Assembly (NCBI GenBank): GCA_964247085.1
Contig: CAXTSX010000047.1
Coordinates: forward strand, 1 to 27,129
Length of the DNA: 27,129 nucleotides
Direction: 5' to 3'
From: JAAFHZ01 sp964247085
Lineage (GTDB): Bacteria; Cyanobacteriota; Cyanobacteriia; Cyanobacteriales; Chamaesiphonaceae
Positions within the stretch are counted from its first letter, which is position 1, and each line of letters begins with the position of its first letter. Positions 1-7,203 of this stretch are shown piece after piece. Under the pieces are notes generated by a model. That model did no database searches. It saw nothing but the letters and a program-made list of their open reading frames with translations, and had not been told where the DNA came from. A program made the translations under genes and the position numbers.

Positions 1-68
1 TGAAGCGAAACCCAACGAACACACCGACATCCTAGAAATGTTGGGTTTCATTCTTAAACCCAACCTAC
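1..68. repeat. Intergenic inverted repeat of the GTTGGGTTT type
   Basis: GAAACCCAAC at 7-16 pairs with GTTGGGTTTC at 40-49, and another ACCCAACCTAC follows at 58-68. Dispersed GTTGGGTTTC/AACCCAACCTAC repeats are common between cyanobacterial genes. This one sits directly after the stop of the minus-strand 69-residue gene and may also act as its 3' end. The arms are seen; membership of a dispersed family is from general knowledge. Confidence 0.6.
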
Positions 69-77
69 CAAAAATAT

Positions 78-287
78 TTACTCACGACCCCGATTCGGTT
101 TGCAATCCACAAACCCGATCGCCTCACTATCCAAATACCCAGCTAAAGCCATCTCAATTACCGCCTCAACTGGAAAATCTATTTCAGTCGATCTATTTAT
201 AAATGCTACTCTAATTCGTTCCGGCAAATTGTCTAAAATCGCCTGAGCAGCTATCGGAGTAAGTTCTTCTAATGTCTTAGATTGCAT
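78..287 (-). CDS. Small protein of unknown function (69 aa)
   Basis: A short acidic protein without signal peptide or membrane segment. The middle (EIDFPVEAVIEMALAGYLDSEAIGF, about residues 35-59) is shared with a broken copy at 885-1015, which supports it as a real gene. It starts four bases after the stop of the GIY-YIG remnant on the same strand, so it is probably the last gene of a small operon whose first two genes are frameshifted. I do not recognise a family. The position beside a nuclease-like ORF and a parDE pair fits an accessory or defence-type cassette, but no function is claimed. Confidence 0.6.
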   Translation of the reverse strand: MQSKTLEELTPIAAQAILDNLPERIRVAFINRSTEIDFPVEAVIEMALAGYLDSEAIGFVDCKPNRGRE

Positions 288-291
288 AGCT

Positions 292-656
292 TTAACGCTC
301 CATAGGAATCTTAACGTTATACGGCGGTTCTGTCGCTCTGAGTAAAATAGCCTCTAACTCTAATAATAACCCTGCTTTTCCCCAGCGGTCGAGCCTTTCA
401 ATTGCAATCCTCACATCACTGGGCTGATAAAGGTCGAGCCACGCCCAAGTAAATGACTTGTGACCACCATTAAATCGCGTACTCAGATCGTTTGTCTTGC
501 CCAAATACAAGAGTCCATCAGTTCGATGGCGAATCGCATAAATACCAGGCGCACGAGGTAAATGATTAAAAGTTCGATTTATCTCTAGACACAGATCGAA
601 ATCTGTAAATGCTAATGATCTAGTATTTCTCGCACCTGTTGCTGTAAATCAGTCAT
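292..656 (-). pseudogene. GIY-YIG nuclease-like gene, interrupted by a frameshift
   Basis: Reading from an ATG at 656, translation gives MTDLQQQVREILDH and stops at TAG (612-614). One base off, the frame continues with ITS conserved core: GIYAIRH, then LLYLGKTNDLSTRF, then LELEAILLRATEPPYNVK, ending at 292. The spaced G-I-Y and Y-L-G, the following Arg and the late Glu and Asn are the signature of GIY-YIG nuclease domains. The second frame has no ATG, GTG or TTG until TTG at about 513, which would cut off the GIY strand. So the gene is either broken by a one-base indel near 612-620 or relies on frameshifting. The upstream ORF ends in TAATG, overlapping this ATG, which marks an operon. Confidence 0.65.
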
Positions 657-818
657 TAATTTGAACTAGGAAATTCATCTTCATCACTAGCGGCTTCCCA
701 TCGATCGAATTCAGCAGACAAGTCGTCTAGCAGCATTAAGAATAGTCCAGACTTGCTCCAACACTGATTCGGGTGCTTGTGGTAGCTTTTGATTGATTCG
801 ATCGAGTCGAGTCAGCAT
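656..818 (-). pseudogene. Short unknown ORF upstream of GIY-YIG, frameshifted
   Basis: From ATG at 818 the product reads MLTRLDRINQKLPQAPESVL and on to a Trp-Thr-Ile-Leu-Asn stretch, then hits TGA after about 35 residues. The other frame continues with DDLSAEFDRWEAASDEDEFP and stops at TAA 656-658, which overlaps the ATG of the nuclease remnant. The acidic, helical C-terminus and the coupling suggest one original protein of about 55 residues with a one-base change near 733-745. It resembles the short acidic partner proteins seen before small toxins or nucleases, but I cannot name a family. Confidence 0.5.
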
Positions 819-884
819 GATATTAATATGCCATCCTTTGCTATTTGCCTAAGATCCATTTTAACCTACCAATCAAGTTCTATT

Positions 885-1015
885 AACGACTTCAATCGCT
901 TCACTATCCAAATATCCAGCTAAAGCCATCGAGGGTTCCCGCCTCAACTGGAAAATCTATCTCGATGATTCGTTCGCGTAGCGTCTCTGGAAGAGAATCG
1001 ATCTCAAGACTATTC
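885..1015 (-). pseudogene. Broken second copy of the 69-residue gene
   Basis: On the minus strand one frame gives SLPETLRERIIEIDFPVEAG, and the next frame continues MALAGYLDSEAIE. These match LDNLPERIRVAF, EIDFPVEA and MALAGYLDSEAIG of the intact gene at 78-287. The join between the frames lies near 930-942, where GAGGG replaces the expected Val-Ile-Glu codons. No full-length frame or clear start remains. It is a paralogous remnant, older than a simple duplication because surrounding bases differ. Confidence 0.6.
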
Positions 1016-1068
1016 CCGCTGAGTTATACTGACAGTAAGACTTTAGACTGGTTTTCGCTCTTACGAAG

Positions 1069-1323
1069 CTGACTCTAAAACCCGAACTAACAGAATTTAT
1101 TCAGCAAGAAATCCTCACAGGTAAATATGCTAGCCCTGATGAAGCGATCGAGGCAGCACTAAACCTCCTAAAATCGAAAAGTGCTACCGACCAATTAGCC
1201 GCCGAACTCCGCGAAAAAATAGATAGTGCAGCAGCTCAACTCGATCGGGGTGAAGGCTTAAACGAAGAGACTGTAATAGCAGGGCTGAGAGCCAAACTAC
1301 AAGCAGCGAGAGAGGCTCAGTAG
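1069..1323 (+). CDS. parD: ParD-type antitoxin, no canonical start codon
   Basis: The frame reads LTLKPELTEFIQQEILTGKY, then SPDEAIEAALNLLKSK, and ends QAAREAQ with TAG at 1321-1323. This pattern (a strand, then helix-turn-helix with a Glu-Ala-rich second helix, then a charged tail) is typical of ParD/CopG-like antitoxins of type II systems, which bind their own promoter and the ParE toxin. About 84 residues is normal length. The usual initiator Met position is occupied by CTG at 1069, and no ATG, GTG or TTG lies between it and the upstream in-frame stop near 1036. It either starts at CTG or has lost its start. The parE-like gene follows after one base. Confidence 0.6.
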   Translation: MTLKPELTEFIQQEILTGKYASPDEAIEAALNLLKSKSATDQLAAELREKIDSAAAQLDRGEGLNEETVIAGLRAKLQAAREAQ

Positions 1324-1324
1324 A

Positions 1325-1570
1325 TTGACTCAGTATTCGATCGCACCAAAAACAGCTAGAGATCTAGACGAAATATCTGAATACTATGCTGTACATAACA
1401 TTGAAGCTGGTGAAAAGCTACTTGATGAATTTGAAGCTAGATGTAAATATTTAGTGAATTTTCCCAAGATTGGCAAAAGCTATCAACGAATCCGTAACGA
1501 TCTCAGAGGAATTTCCTTTTCTGGCTATATCATTTTCTATCGAGCCAACGAGGATATCGTTGAACTCTAA
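1325..1570 (+). CDS. parE: ParE-type toxin, probably truncated
   Basis: The 81-residue product has the RelE/ParE fold signature: YSIAPKTARDLDEISEYYA, a phenylalanine-proline turn (NFPKIG), then LRGISFSGYIIFYRANEDIVEL. ParE toxins usually run 95-105 residues and end with a strand of the form RVxxGxRD. Here TAA follows at Glu-Leu, while the frame one base away continues LTRVAQAIMADG, suggesting a frameshift that removed the last strand. The start is TTG at 1325, one base past the antitoxin stop; no ATG is available. Family members inhibit gyrase or cleave RNA; whether this one is active is doubtful. Confidence 0.6.
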   Translation: MTQYSIAPKTARDLDEISEYYAVHNIEAGEKLLDEFEARCKYLVNFPKIGKSYQRIRNDLRGISFSGYIIFYRANEDIVEL

Positions 1571-1614
1571 CACGAGTCGCGCAGGCAATCATGGCGGATG
1601 GAGAGCAAACCGGT

Positions 1615-1791
1615 ATGGAGGATGAAAATGATGATTACGAACGATATGGACTCTACTTTTCTGAGCTGATCGGCTACATAATTAGAACAGATGGGAGTCA
1701 AACTCCACTTTATTACGGCGAGATTAAAATTGTGAAAACAACAGGTGAGTATCATGCAATCCCACGCACCAGCCCTCGTAGAACAATCTAA
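1615..1791 (+). CDS. Small acidic protein of unknown function
   Basis: A frame of 66 codons is open from ATG 1591; a second ATG at 1615 has GGAGAG nine bases before it and is the likelier start, giving 58 residues. The product begins MEDENDDYERYGLYFSELIG and contains GYIIRTDGSQTPLYYGEIKI, which looks like a small beta-rich domain. The last residues are in a region that overlaps the next ORF out of frame by about 40 bases. I recognise no family. The overlap and position after parE suggest a short co-transcribed set, or fragments of older genes. Confidence 0.4.
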   Translation: MEDENDDYERYGLYFSELIGYIIRTDGSQTPLYYGEIKIVKTTGEYHAIPRTSPRRTI

Positions 1792-2011
1792 AGATTGGAA
1801 TTTTCTAGAGCTTTGGGTTGATCCGGTTCTTTTTCCGCCCAAGATTTTGATGCTAGTTGGCGATCGAGATGGTACTTGTCGAGTTTTCAATCCGGCCTCT
1901 GATTACAAGCTTGTGGTAACTCACTCTAGCTATCAAGCTGCTCAAGAATGGTTTTTGGAGGATGAATATGAGCGAGTCAATGGTCAGCTGTTGGCTGAAG
2001 AGGTTTTCTAA
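1745..2011 (+). CDS. Hypothetical protein (88 aa)
   Basis: The frame starts at GTG 1745 with an alternative ATG at 1754. The product contains DWNFLELWVDPVLFPPKILM, then LVGDRDGTCRVFNPASDYKL and ends with EWFLEDEYERVNGQLLAEEVF. Its amino-acid composition is natural and the C-terminal region (regular aromatic and acidic spacing) reads like a small globular protein, possibly an immunity or partner protein, though no family is identified. It overlaps the preceding ORF and is followed by the intergenic region with a terminator at 2200. Confidence 0.5.
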   Translation: MSIMQSHAPALVEQSKDWNFLELWVDPVLFPPKILMLVGDRDGTCRVFNPASDYKLVVTHSSYQAAQEWFLEDEYERVNGQLLAEEVF

Positions 2012-2180
2012 ATCCATGATCTGGGATTCTTTCGGAAGCATCGCATCACAATCTTGTTGATTTTTGTAAAGCAGAATGTATGGTGATATATTTTAGGGTA
2101 TAGATGCAGCAGACATGCCCGATGCATGACATCGCATTACCCCTAGAGGTCGAGGAAATTCCGTAAAGACGTTCTGAATA

Positions 2181-2197
2181 CCAAAATAGTATTTTGG
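2181..2197. repeat. Perfect inverted repeat CCAAAATA-G-TATTTTGG
   Basis: CCAAAATA (2181-2188) and TATTTTGG (2190-2197) are exact complements around a single G. It lies three bases before the terminator-like hairpin. With a one-base centre it is more likely a protein-binding dyad or a cruciform-forming site than an RNA hairpin. Confidence 0.4.
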
Positions 2198-2199
2198 CG

Positions 2200-2230
2200 A
2201 AGGCTCCTTGAGGAGCCTTTGTTATTTTAG
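2200..2230 (+). terminator. Rho-independent terminator-like hairpin
   Basis: AAGGCTCC (2200-2207), loop TTGA, then GGAGCCTT (2212-2219) followed by TTGTTATTTT. The GC-rich stem and T-rich tail read on the plus strand, so it would end transcription coming from the small ORFs at 1325-2011. It lies about 190 bases after the last stop. Confidence 0.6.
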
Positions 2231-2312
2231 GGCTTGGGCAATTTTTTGTTTTTTTGCTCTGTAGCAAGTTTTTAGCAATATATACTAAATCAAAATTATT
2301 GTCACAGAAGAC

Positions 2313-3317
2313 TTAAAACTGACGGAGGAAACGCAAATCGCTGGTATAAAGCCTGCGAATATCATCAATTTGGTGCAGCACCATCGCCAAGCGCTCCGCC
2401 CCAAAACCCGCCGCAAAGCCACTATAAACCTCCGGATCATAACCAACCTTAGTCAACACATTAGGATCAACCATCCCACAACCCATAATTTCTAACCATT
2501 TACCCTGCCACTGCACATCCACCTCCGCCGAAGGCTCCGTGAAAGGAAAATAACTAGCCCGAAACCGAATCGGCAACTCCATCCCAAATAACTGAGCCAA
2601 AAATTCAGCAATAGTGCCTTTCAGATCCCCGAAGGTCAAATCTTGATCGACGGCTAAAATCTCAATCTGATGAAAAACCGCCGAGTGCGTAGCATCTACC
2701 GTATCCCGGCGATAACAACGTCCCGGTGCAATAATCCGAATCGGTGGCTCGTTTTCTTCCATGTAATGGATTTGCACCGCCGAAGTATGGGTGCGCAGCA
2801 AATTACCATCGGGCAGATAGAATGTATCCTGCATATCCCGCGCTGGGTGATCGGCAGGGGTATTGAGAGCTTCAAAGTTGTAGTAGTCGGTTTCCATTTC
2901 CGGGCCGGTGGCCACGGTATAGCCCAAACCCACAAAAATATCGCTGACTCGATCGATAATACTGTTTAGCGGATGAATCCGCCCTAAGGGCACATAGACC
3001 CCCGGCATCGTCACATCAATGGTTTCGGCAGCTAACTGCGCTTGGATTTGGGCGGCTTGAAAAGTAGACTTCTGGCGATCGAGTAAATCTTGAATCACAT
3101 CCTTAACCCGATTGGAGACTAGTCCGATCGCTGGCCGATCTTCCGCCGACAGCTGACCCATGCCACGCAGAATTTGGGGCAGCTCACCTTTTTTACCCAA
3201 ATAATTAATCCGCAGCTGTTCTAACTGTTCCAGATCTGGACAGGCGGCGATCGCCGTGGTGGCTGCGGCCTGGAGTGCTGTCAACTGTTGTTCTAGATCG
3301 CTTAGTAAAATACTCAT
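2313..3317 (-). CDS. pheS: Phenylalanyl-tRNA synthetase alpha subunit
   Basis: Charges tRNA-Phe as the catalytic subunit of the alpha2-beta2 enzyme in the cytoplasm. The 334 residues match usual bacterial PheS. An N-terminal coiled coil (about 1-95, including YLGKKGEL at 39-46) is followed by the class II core: ALNTPADHPARDMQDTFYL (150-168), RTHTSAVQ (175-182), motif 2 with FRASYFPFTEPSAEVDV (252-268) and motif 3 with GFGAERLAMVLHQIDDIR (304-321). The ATG at 3317 gives a standard N-terminus. It is divergent from surE with about 80 bases between starts; pheT is not next to it, as is common in cyanobacteria, where the two genes are often separate. Confidence 0.97.
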   Translation of the reverse strand: MSILLSDLEQQLTALQAAATTAIAACPDLEQLEQLRINYLGKKGELPQILRGMGQLSAEDRPAIGLVSNRVKDVIQDLLDRQKSTFQAAQIQAQLAAETIDVTMPGVYVPLGRIHPLNSIIDRVSDIFVGLGYTVATGPEMETDYYNFEALNTPADHPARDMQDTFYLPDGNLLRTHTSAVQIHYMEENEPPIRIIAPGRCYRRDTVDATHSAVFHQIEILAVDQDLTFGDLKGTIAEFLAQLFGMELPIRFRASYFPFTEPSAEVDVQWQGKWLEIMGCGMVDPNVLTKVGYDPEVYSGFAAGFGAERLAMVLHQIDDIRRLYTSDLRFLRQF

Positions 3318-3397
3318 TTAGTTATCGCCAGAAATTGCCCGACCCATATTGTACCGACATATCAGAGAATTAAGAAAGTTAATCTGGATTCCATTCT

Positions 3398-4207
3398 ATG
3401 CGTTTACTGATCAGTAATGATGACGGGATTTTTGCTCAGGGGATTCGAGTCTTAGCGAACACTTTAGCCAGGGCGGGTCATCAGGTGACAGTCGTATGTC
3501 CCGATCGAGAGCGATCGGCCACCGGTCATGGCCTAACCATGCATGATCCAATTCGCGCCGAGCCAGTAGCCGGAATTTTTGATACCAATGTCCAGGCTTG
3601 GGCTTGTTCCGGCACTCCTTCCGACTGCGTGAAGCTGGCGCTAGGCGCTTTACTAGATCAGCCCCCCGATTTTGTCCTGTCCGGGATTAATCATGGTGCC
3701 AACTTAGGCACTGATATTCTCTATTCCGGTACGGTGGCGGCGGCGATGGAAGGGGTGATTGAGGGGATTCCCAGCATGGCCTTGAGCCTCACCAGCTTTA
3801 CGATTCGGGAGTTTCAGCCGGGAGCGGATTTTGCCGCCAAACTATTGGCGCATTTTGCTCAGCATCCCTTGCAAGAACCAACCCTGTTAAATATTAATAT
3901 TCCGGCAGTTCCGGCCACAGCTATTGCTGGGGTTAAAGTCACTCGGCAAGGATTGCGCCGCTATATTGATACTTTCCAAAAACGGGTAGACCCACGCGGT
4001 AAAACTTACTACTGGTTATCGGGGGAGGTTTTGCAGGATATTGATCAACCGAAACATCTGCAATTACCACCAGAGGTGGAGACGGATGTGCAGGCTATTA
4101 CTGGTAACTACATCACGATCGTACCGCTGTATTTTAATCTCACTTACCCGCCAGGGGTTGATGAATTGCAACATTTAGGGCTGGATAAGATCTTTTTGGC
4201 TACCTAA
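3398..4207 (+). CDS. surE: 5'-nucleotidase SurE
   Basis: A metal-dependent phosphatase that removes phosphate from nucleoside 5'-monophosphates (also 3' and polyphosphate in some members). The start MRLLISNDDGIFAQGI has the metal-binding Asp8-Asp9; Ser40 (DRERSATGHGLT) and Asn98 in SGINHGANLGTDILYSGTV complete the site. The 269-residue length is normal. ATG 3398 puts the first strand right at the N-terminus, as in the family. It is transcribed away from pheS and followed 45 bases later by the ATPase gene; those two may share a transcript, since no terminator is visible between them. Confidence 0.96.
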   Translation: MRLLISNDDGIFAQGIRVLANTLARAGHQVTVVCPDRERSATGHGLTMHDPIRAEPVAGIFDTNVQAWACSGTPSDCVKLALGALLDQPPDFVLSGINHGANLGTDILYSGTVAAAMEGVIEGIPSMALSLTSFTIREFQPGADFAAKLLAHFAQHPLQEPTLLNINIPAVPATAIAGVKVTRQGLRRYIDTFQKRVDPRGKTYYWLSGEVLQDIDQPKHLQLPPEVETDVQAITGNYITIVPLYFNLTYPPGVDELQHLGLDKIFLAT

Positions 4208-4252
4208 TTTTCCAATAGAATATAAGGAGTCACCTCATCGGAATTCGATCGC

Positions 4253-5620
4253 ATGTCTAACCTCGAAACCCTGCAAGCTCGCTTGGAAACTTTTCGGGAA
4301 GCAGGGCACAACCTCCAGCTTGATCCACTCGTGACTCGTCAGGATTGGGAGCGGTTAGGCGTGGAATATCAGATGGGATTGATCGATGAACTAGAACAAA
4401 CGATCGACGATAGCCCAACCCAGGATAATAAAATAATTTTTACGGGACATCGCGGCTGTGGCAAATCTACCTTGTTGGCAGAGTTGGGGGCTAGACTCAC
4501 CGAGAAGCAGTATTTTGTGGTGATGTATTCGATTGCCGATACGATCGAGCGATCGGCTGTGGATCATGTCAATATTTTGTTTTCGATGGCAGTGCAATTA
4601 ATAGAAGAAGCTGAGCAGCGATCGATCGAACTCCAGCCAGGAATCAGGATGGATTTATATCGATGGCTGGGAAAACATACCCAAACCGAATCTCAGGCGG
4701 TAGAAGCAGCAATTGAGGTCAATGCCGAAGCTAAAACAAAAGGTGGAATTCCCATCATTATGGAATTCATCGCCAGTATTAAATCTAAATTAAAGATTAA
4801 TTCGGAAACCCGCAAACAAATTTCGATGGAGTTTGCTCGTCAGATTTCGGAGTTAGTTGGCAAGATCAATGAATTACAATCCTATATTGAAAATGTTACA
4901 GGTCAACAAGTATTAGTAATTATTGACGATCTTGATAAGTTGGATTTGAGTGTCACAGAAACGATTTTCAGTAAAAATATTCAATCCCTACTCGATCCTC
5001 ACTTACGGATTATTTATACATTGCCGATCGCAACTTTGCGAGAGGTTCGCATCAAAAGTAGCATCGATACTTACATCAAAAAGATCTACATGATGCCGGT
5101 AACTAAGTTTTTTAGTAAGGCTGACATTAGAAAACCTAATCGTCGTCCCAATGCAGCTTATATGGATGTATTCTTGGAAATTTTAGAAAGACGATTGCCG
5201 CTCAATTCGATCGAGCCTGATGTCAAACAGCAAATGATTTTGCTCAGTGGTGGCGTGTTGCGGGAATTAATTCGGATTGCTGATCGCTGTTGCGATTTAG
5301 TAAAATTAGAATTACGCAGACAGATTAAACAACAACAGTGGAATGCATCTGAAGTAAAAATTGATCAAAGCATTCTTAATGCTGTAATCACCGATTTACA
5401 GATTGAATACGCCAGAGCTTTGGGGCAAGTTGATTTTGAGATGCTGCAAGCTATCTATCAAAAACTCAAACCCCAAGATGCCGAAAATCAGCGATTTCTA
5501 GATTTATTACATGGATTATATGTGTTGGAGTATAGCAATGCATTATTATGGTACGACTTGAACCCTATTGTCCGAGATTTACTAATTCAGGAGGGTTTAT
5601 TAAATGACACAAATCCCTGA
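4253..5620 (+). CDS. P-loop ATPase (AAA/KAP/STAND-like), partner of a TPR protein
   Basis: A 455-residue cytoplasmic NTPase. Visible parts: N-terminal helical lead (1-58); Walker A GHRGCGKST at 65-73; a helical, low-complexity insert with alternating Glu/Ala/Lys (about 145-215); Walker B VLVIIDDLDKLD at 220-231; and SGGVLRELIRI (332-342), a sensor-2-like GGxxRxL element seen in AAA-type and Cdc6/KAP-like ATPases. The C-terminal 110 residues are helical with a possible winged-helix (LLHGLYVLEYSNALLWYDLNP). The stop overlaps the start of the TPR gene by 17 bases, so the two are translationally coupled. Such ATPases usually work as nucleotide switches; the target is unknown. It is not a DnaA, ClpB or transporter ATPase. 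Confidence 0.75.
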   Translation: MSNLETLQARLETFREAGHNLQLDPLVTRQDWERLGVEYQMGLIDELEQTIDDSPTQDNKIIFTGHRGCGKSTLLAELGARLTEKQYFVVMYSIADTIERSAVDHVNILFSMAVQLIEEAEQRSIELQPGIRMDLYRWLGKHTQTESQAVEAAIEVNAEAKTKGGIPIIMEFIASIKSKLKINSETRKQISMEFARQISELVGKINELQSYIENVTGQQVLVIIDDLDKLDLSVTETIFSKNIQSLLDPHLRIIYTLPIATLREVRIKSSIDTYIKKIYMMPVTKFFSKADIRKPNRRPNAAYMDVFLEILERRLPLNSIEPDVKQQMILLSGGVLRELIRIADRCCDLVKLELRRQIKQQQWNASEVKIDQSILNAVITDLQIEYARALGQVDFEMLQAIYQKLKPQDAENQRFLDLLHGLYVLEYSNALLWYDLNPIVRDLLIQEGLLNDTNP

Positions 5621-7175
5621 AGCTGTTACTTCATCGAATGAAGAGATTTATGAAAGCTTGATTTCTTTGATCGAGAATAATCAGGAGCAATTGACCTTAA
5701 TTGTAGTGTCTTGCGATGATTTACGACTGCGCCAACGGATGATCGATCGATATGAGCAGGAAGCCAAACAATCCCAGATTCAATCTCACCGAATTGTGTT
5801 GGGAATAGAACCAAGTTTGCGGGCTGGCCTGGCGAAGTTGGGGTTGCCAACCGGGGAGCAAGTCGTGGTGACGGTGACGGGAGCGGAATGGTTGTTGCGA
5901 GTAAAAACAAGATCGATCGATGAACAGAGTGATCTGGATAAGTTTTTTGGTTATTTGCAGTGGACGCGGGAAGGTTTGCGGGAGTTTCGTTATCCGATCG
6001 TGTTGTGGGTGACTTATACAATTTTGCAGGAGATGAGCCGCCGAGCGCCAGATTTTTGGAGTTGGCGCAAGGCGGTGTTGCGGTTTGCTGCTGAGGAAGA
6101 AGTTGCGGAGCCGATCGATCCGGTGGAACAAAGTTATTTACCATTGCCAGTAATCGATCATCGTAATGATGATTTTCTGCTGCCGCCAGCGGTAATAATT
6201 TCGGAGATTCAGCAATTAGCAGCTAGGGAGCCGGAGTCGGCTAATCTGCCTGTGCTTTATCAGAAGCTTGCTGGAATCTATGCACAGCGAATTGCCAGGG
6301 GTGAAACTATTAATCTGGAACAGGAACAACAGCAAGCTATTGATGCTTTTGAAGAGGCGATCGATCGATATCGAAAACTGAATAAACATTCTGCTTTGGC
6401 TATTACACTAAATAATTTTGGTGGTTTTCTAAAATCTATGTCTCTTTATGAGCCAGCTATTAAATCTTATCAACAGTCTCTATATATTTGTCGTGAAATT
6501 GGCGATCAAAATTGTGAAGGAGCTTCTCTTTGTAGTTTGGGTGCAATATACAAATTATTAGAACAGCCTCAACGAGCGATCGAGTTTTATCAACAATCCT
6601 TAGAAATTAGTCGTAAAATTGACAATCGTCATGGTGAGGGAGCTTCTCTTGGTAATTTGGGTAATATGCATAACTCATTAGGACAGTATCAACTAGCACT
6701 TAAAGCTCATAAACAATCTGTAGAAATTTTTCGTGTAATTGGTGATCGTTATAGTGAAGGAGTAATCCTTTGTAATTTGGGCAATACATACAGATTATTA
6801 GGACAACTTCAACGAGCAATTGATTTTTATCAACAGTCTTTGGATGTTTTTCGCGAAATTGGTGATCTCGATGGCGAAGCAAGCTCAATTAGAGATTTAG
6901 GTAATGTATACCAATCATTGAAGCAATATCAACGTGCAATTGAACTCTATCAACAATCCGAGAAAATTCAGCGCCAAATTGGAGATCGCTACGGTGAGGC
7001 TGGTTCGTTGTTTAACCAAGCGATCGCATTAACGACATATGAACCTGATGGCCATGCAGCGCTCGAAAAATTCAAAACAGCTCGGGCAATTTTTTTGGAA
7101 CTAAATCTTGATGAGAACGTTAAACGCTGCGATGCAGAAATTGATAAATTCAACGCCATAATTTCCCCAGAATAG
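5604..7175 (+). CDS. TPR protein with N-terminal PDFWSWR domain
   Basis: 523 residues in two parts. Residues about 25-165 form an alpha/beta domain with LTLIVVSCDD at the front, VVVTVTGAEWLL in the middle, then LREFRYPIVLWVTYTILQEM and RAPDFWSWRKAVLRF (147-161). This order of strands recalls a P-loop fold but no Walker A is present. From memory, LWV...APDFWSWR segments precede TPR arrays in bacterial STAND/conflict-type proteins. After a linker (165-240), TPRs follow with an exact 40-residue period: the QQS/KQS helix recurs at about 289, 329, 369, 409 and 449, each with IGDxxGE and LGNxYxxLGQ. The final repeat fades (ALTTYEPDG). ATG 5604 lies inside the ATPase gene, so expression is coupled. 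Likely a scaffold or sensor for the ATPase. Confidence 0.75.
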   Translation: MTQIPEAVTSSNEEIYESLISLIENNQEQLTLIVVSCDDLRLRQRMIDRYEQEAKQSQIQSHRIVLGIEPSLRAGLAKLGLPTGEQVVVTVTGAEWLLRVKTRSIDEQSDLDKFFGYLQWTREGLREFRYPIVLWVTYTILQEMSRRAPDFWSWRKAVLRFAAEEEVAEPIDPVEQSYLPLPVIDHRNDDFLLPPAVIISEIQQLAAREPESANLPVLYQKLAGIYAQRIARGETINLEQEQQQAIDAFEEAIDRYRKLNKHSALAITLNNFGGFLKSMSLYEPAIKSYQQSLYICREIGDQNCEGASLCSLGAIYKLLEQPQRAIEFYQQSLEISRKIDNRHGEGASLGNLGNMHNSLGQYQLALKAHKQSVEIFRVIGDRYSEGVILCNLGNTYRLLGQLQRAIDFYQQSLDVFREIGDLDGEASSIRDLGNVYQSLKQYQRAIELYQQSEKIQRQIGDRYGEAGSLFNQAIALTTYEPDGHAALEKFKTARAIFLELNLDENVKRCDAEIDKFNAIISPE

Positions 7176-7203
7176 CTGAAATTCACCCCAGATGGACAGA
7201 GAT

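Larger units (their letters stand above)
2012..2312. other. Gene-free stretch between accessory patch and pheS
   Basis: About 300 bases with no convincing protein gene; the minus-strand frame at 2046-2267 has low-quality composition and no motif. It contains two consecutive inverted repeats (2181-2197 and 2200-2219) and an AT-rich tail running into the pheS stop region. I see no tRNA or other known RNA here. Confidence 0.5.

Noticed and set aside
1567..1890. Minus-strand frame of 107 codons
   Set aside because: It lies opposite the two small plus-strand ORFs, has Cys/Ser-rich composition and no motif; it reads as a shadow.
2073..2180. Possible small RNA with a short ORF (MHDIALPLEVEEIP)
   Set aside because: No ribosome-binding site, no matching known RNA structure, and no support beyond an open frame of 14 codons.
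2046..2267. Minus-strand frame of 73 codons
   Set aside because: Covers the terminator and inverted repeats and shows no protein-like pattern.
5626..6144. Minus-strand frames of 172 and 136 codons
   Set aside because: They mirror the TPR protein gene, whose motifs and coupling are clear.
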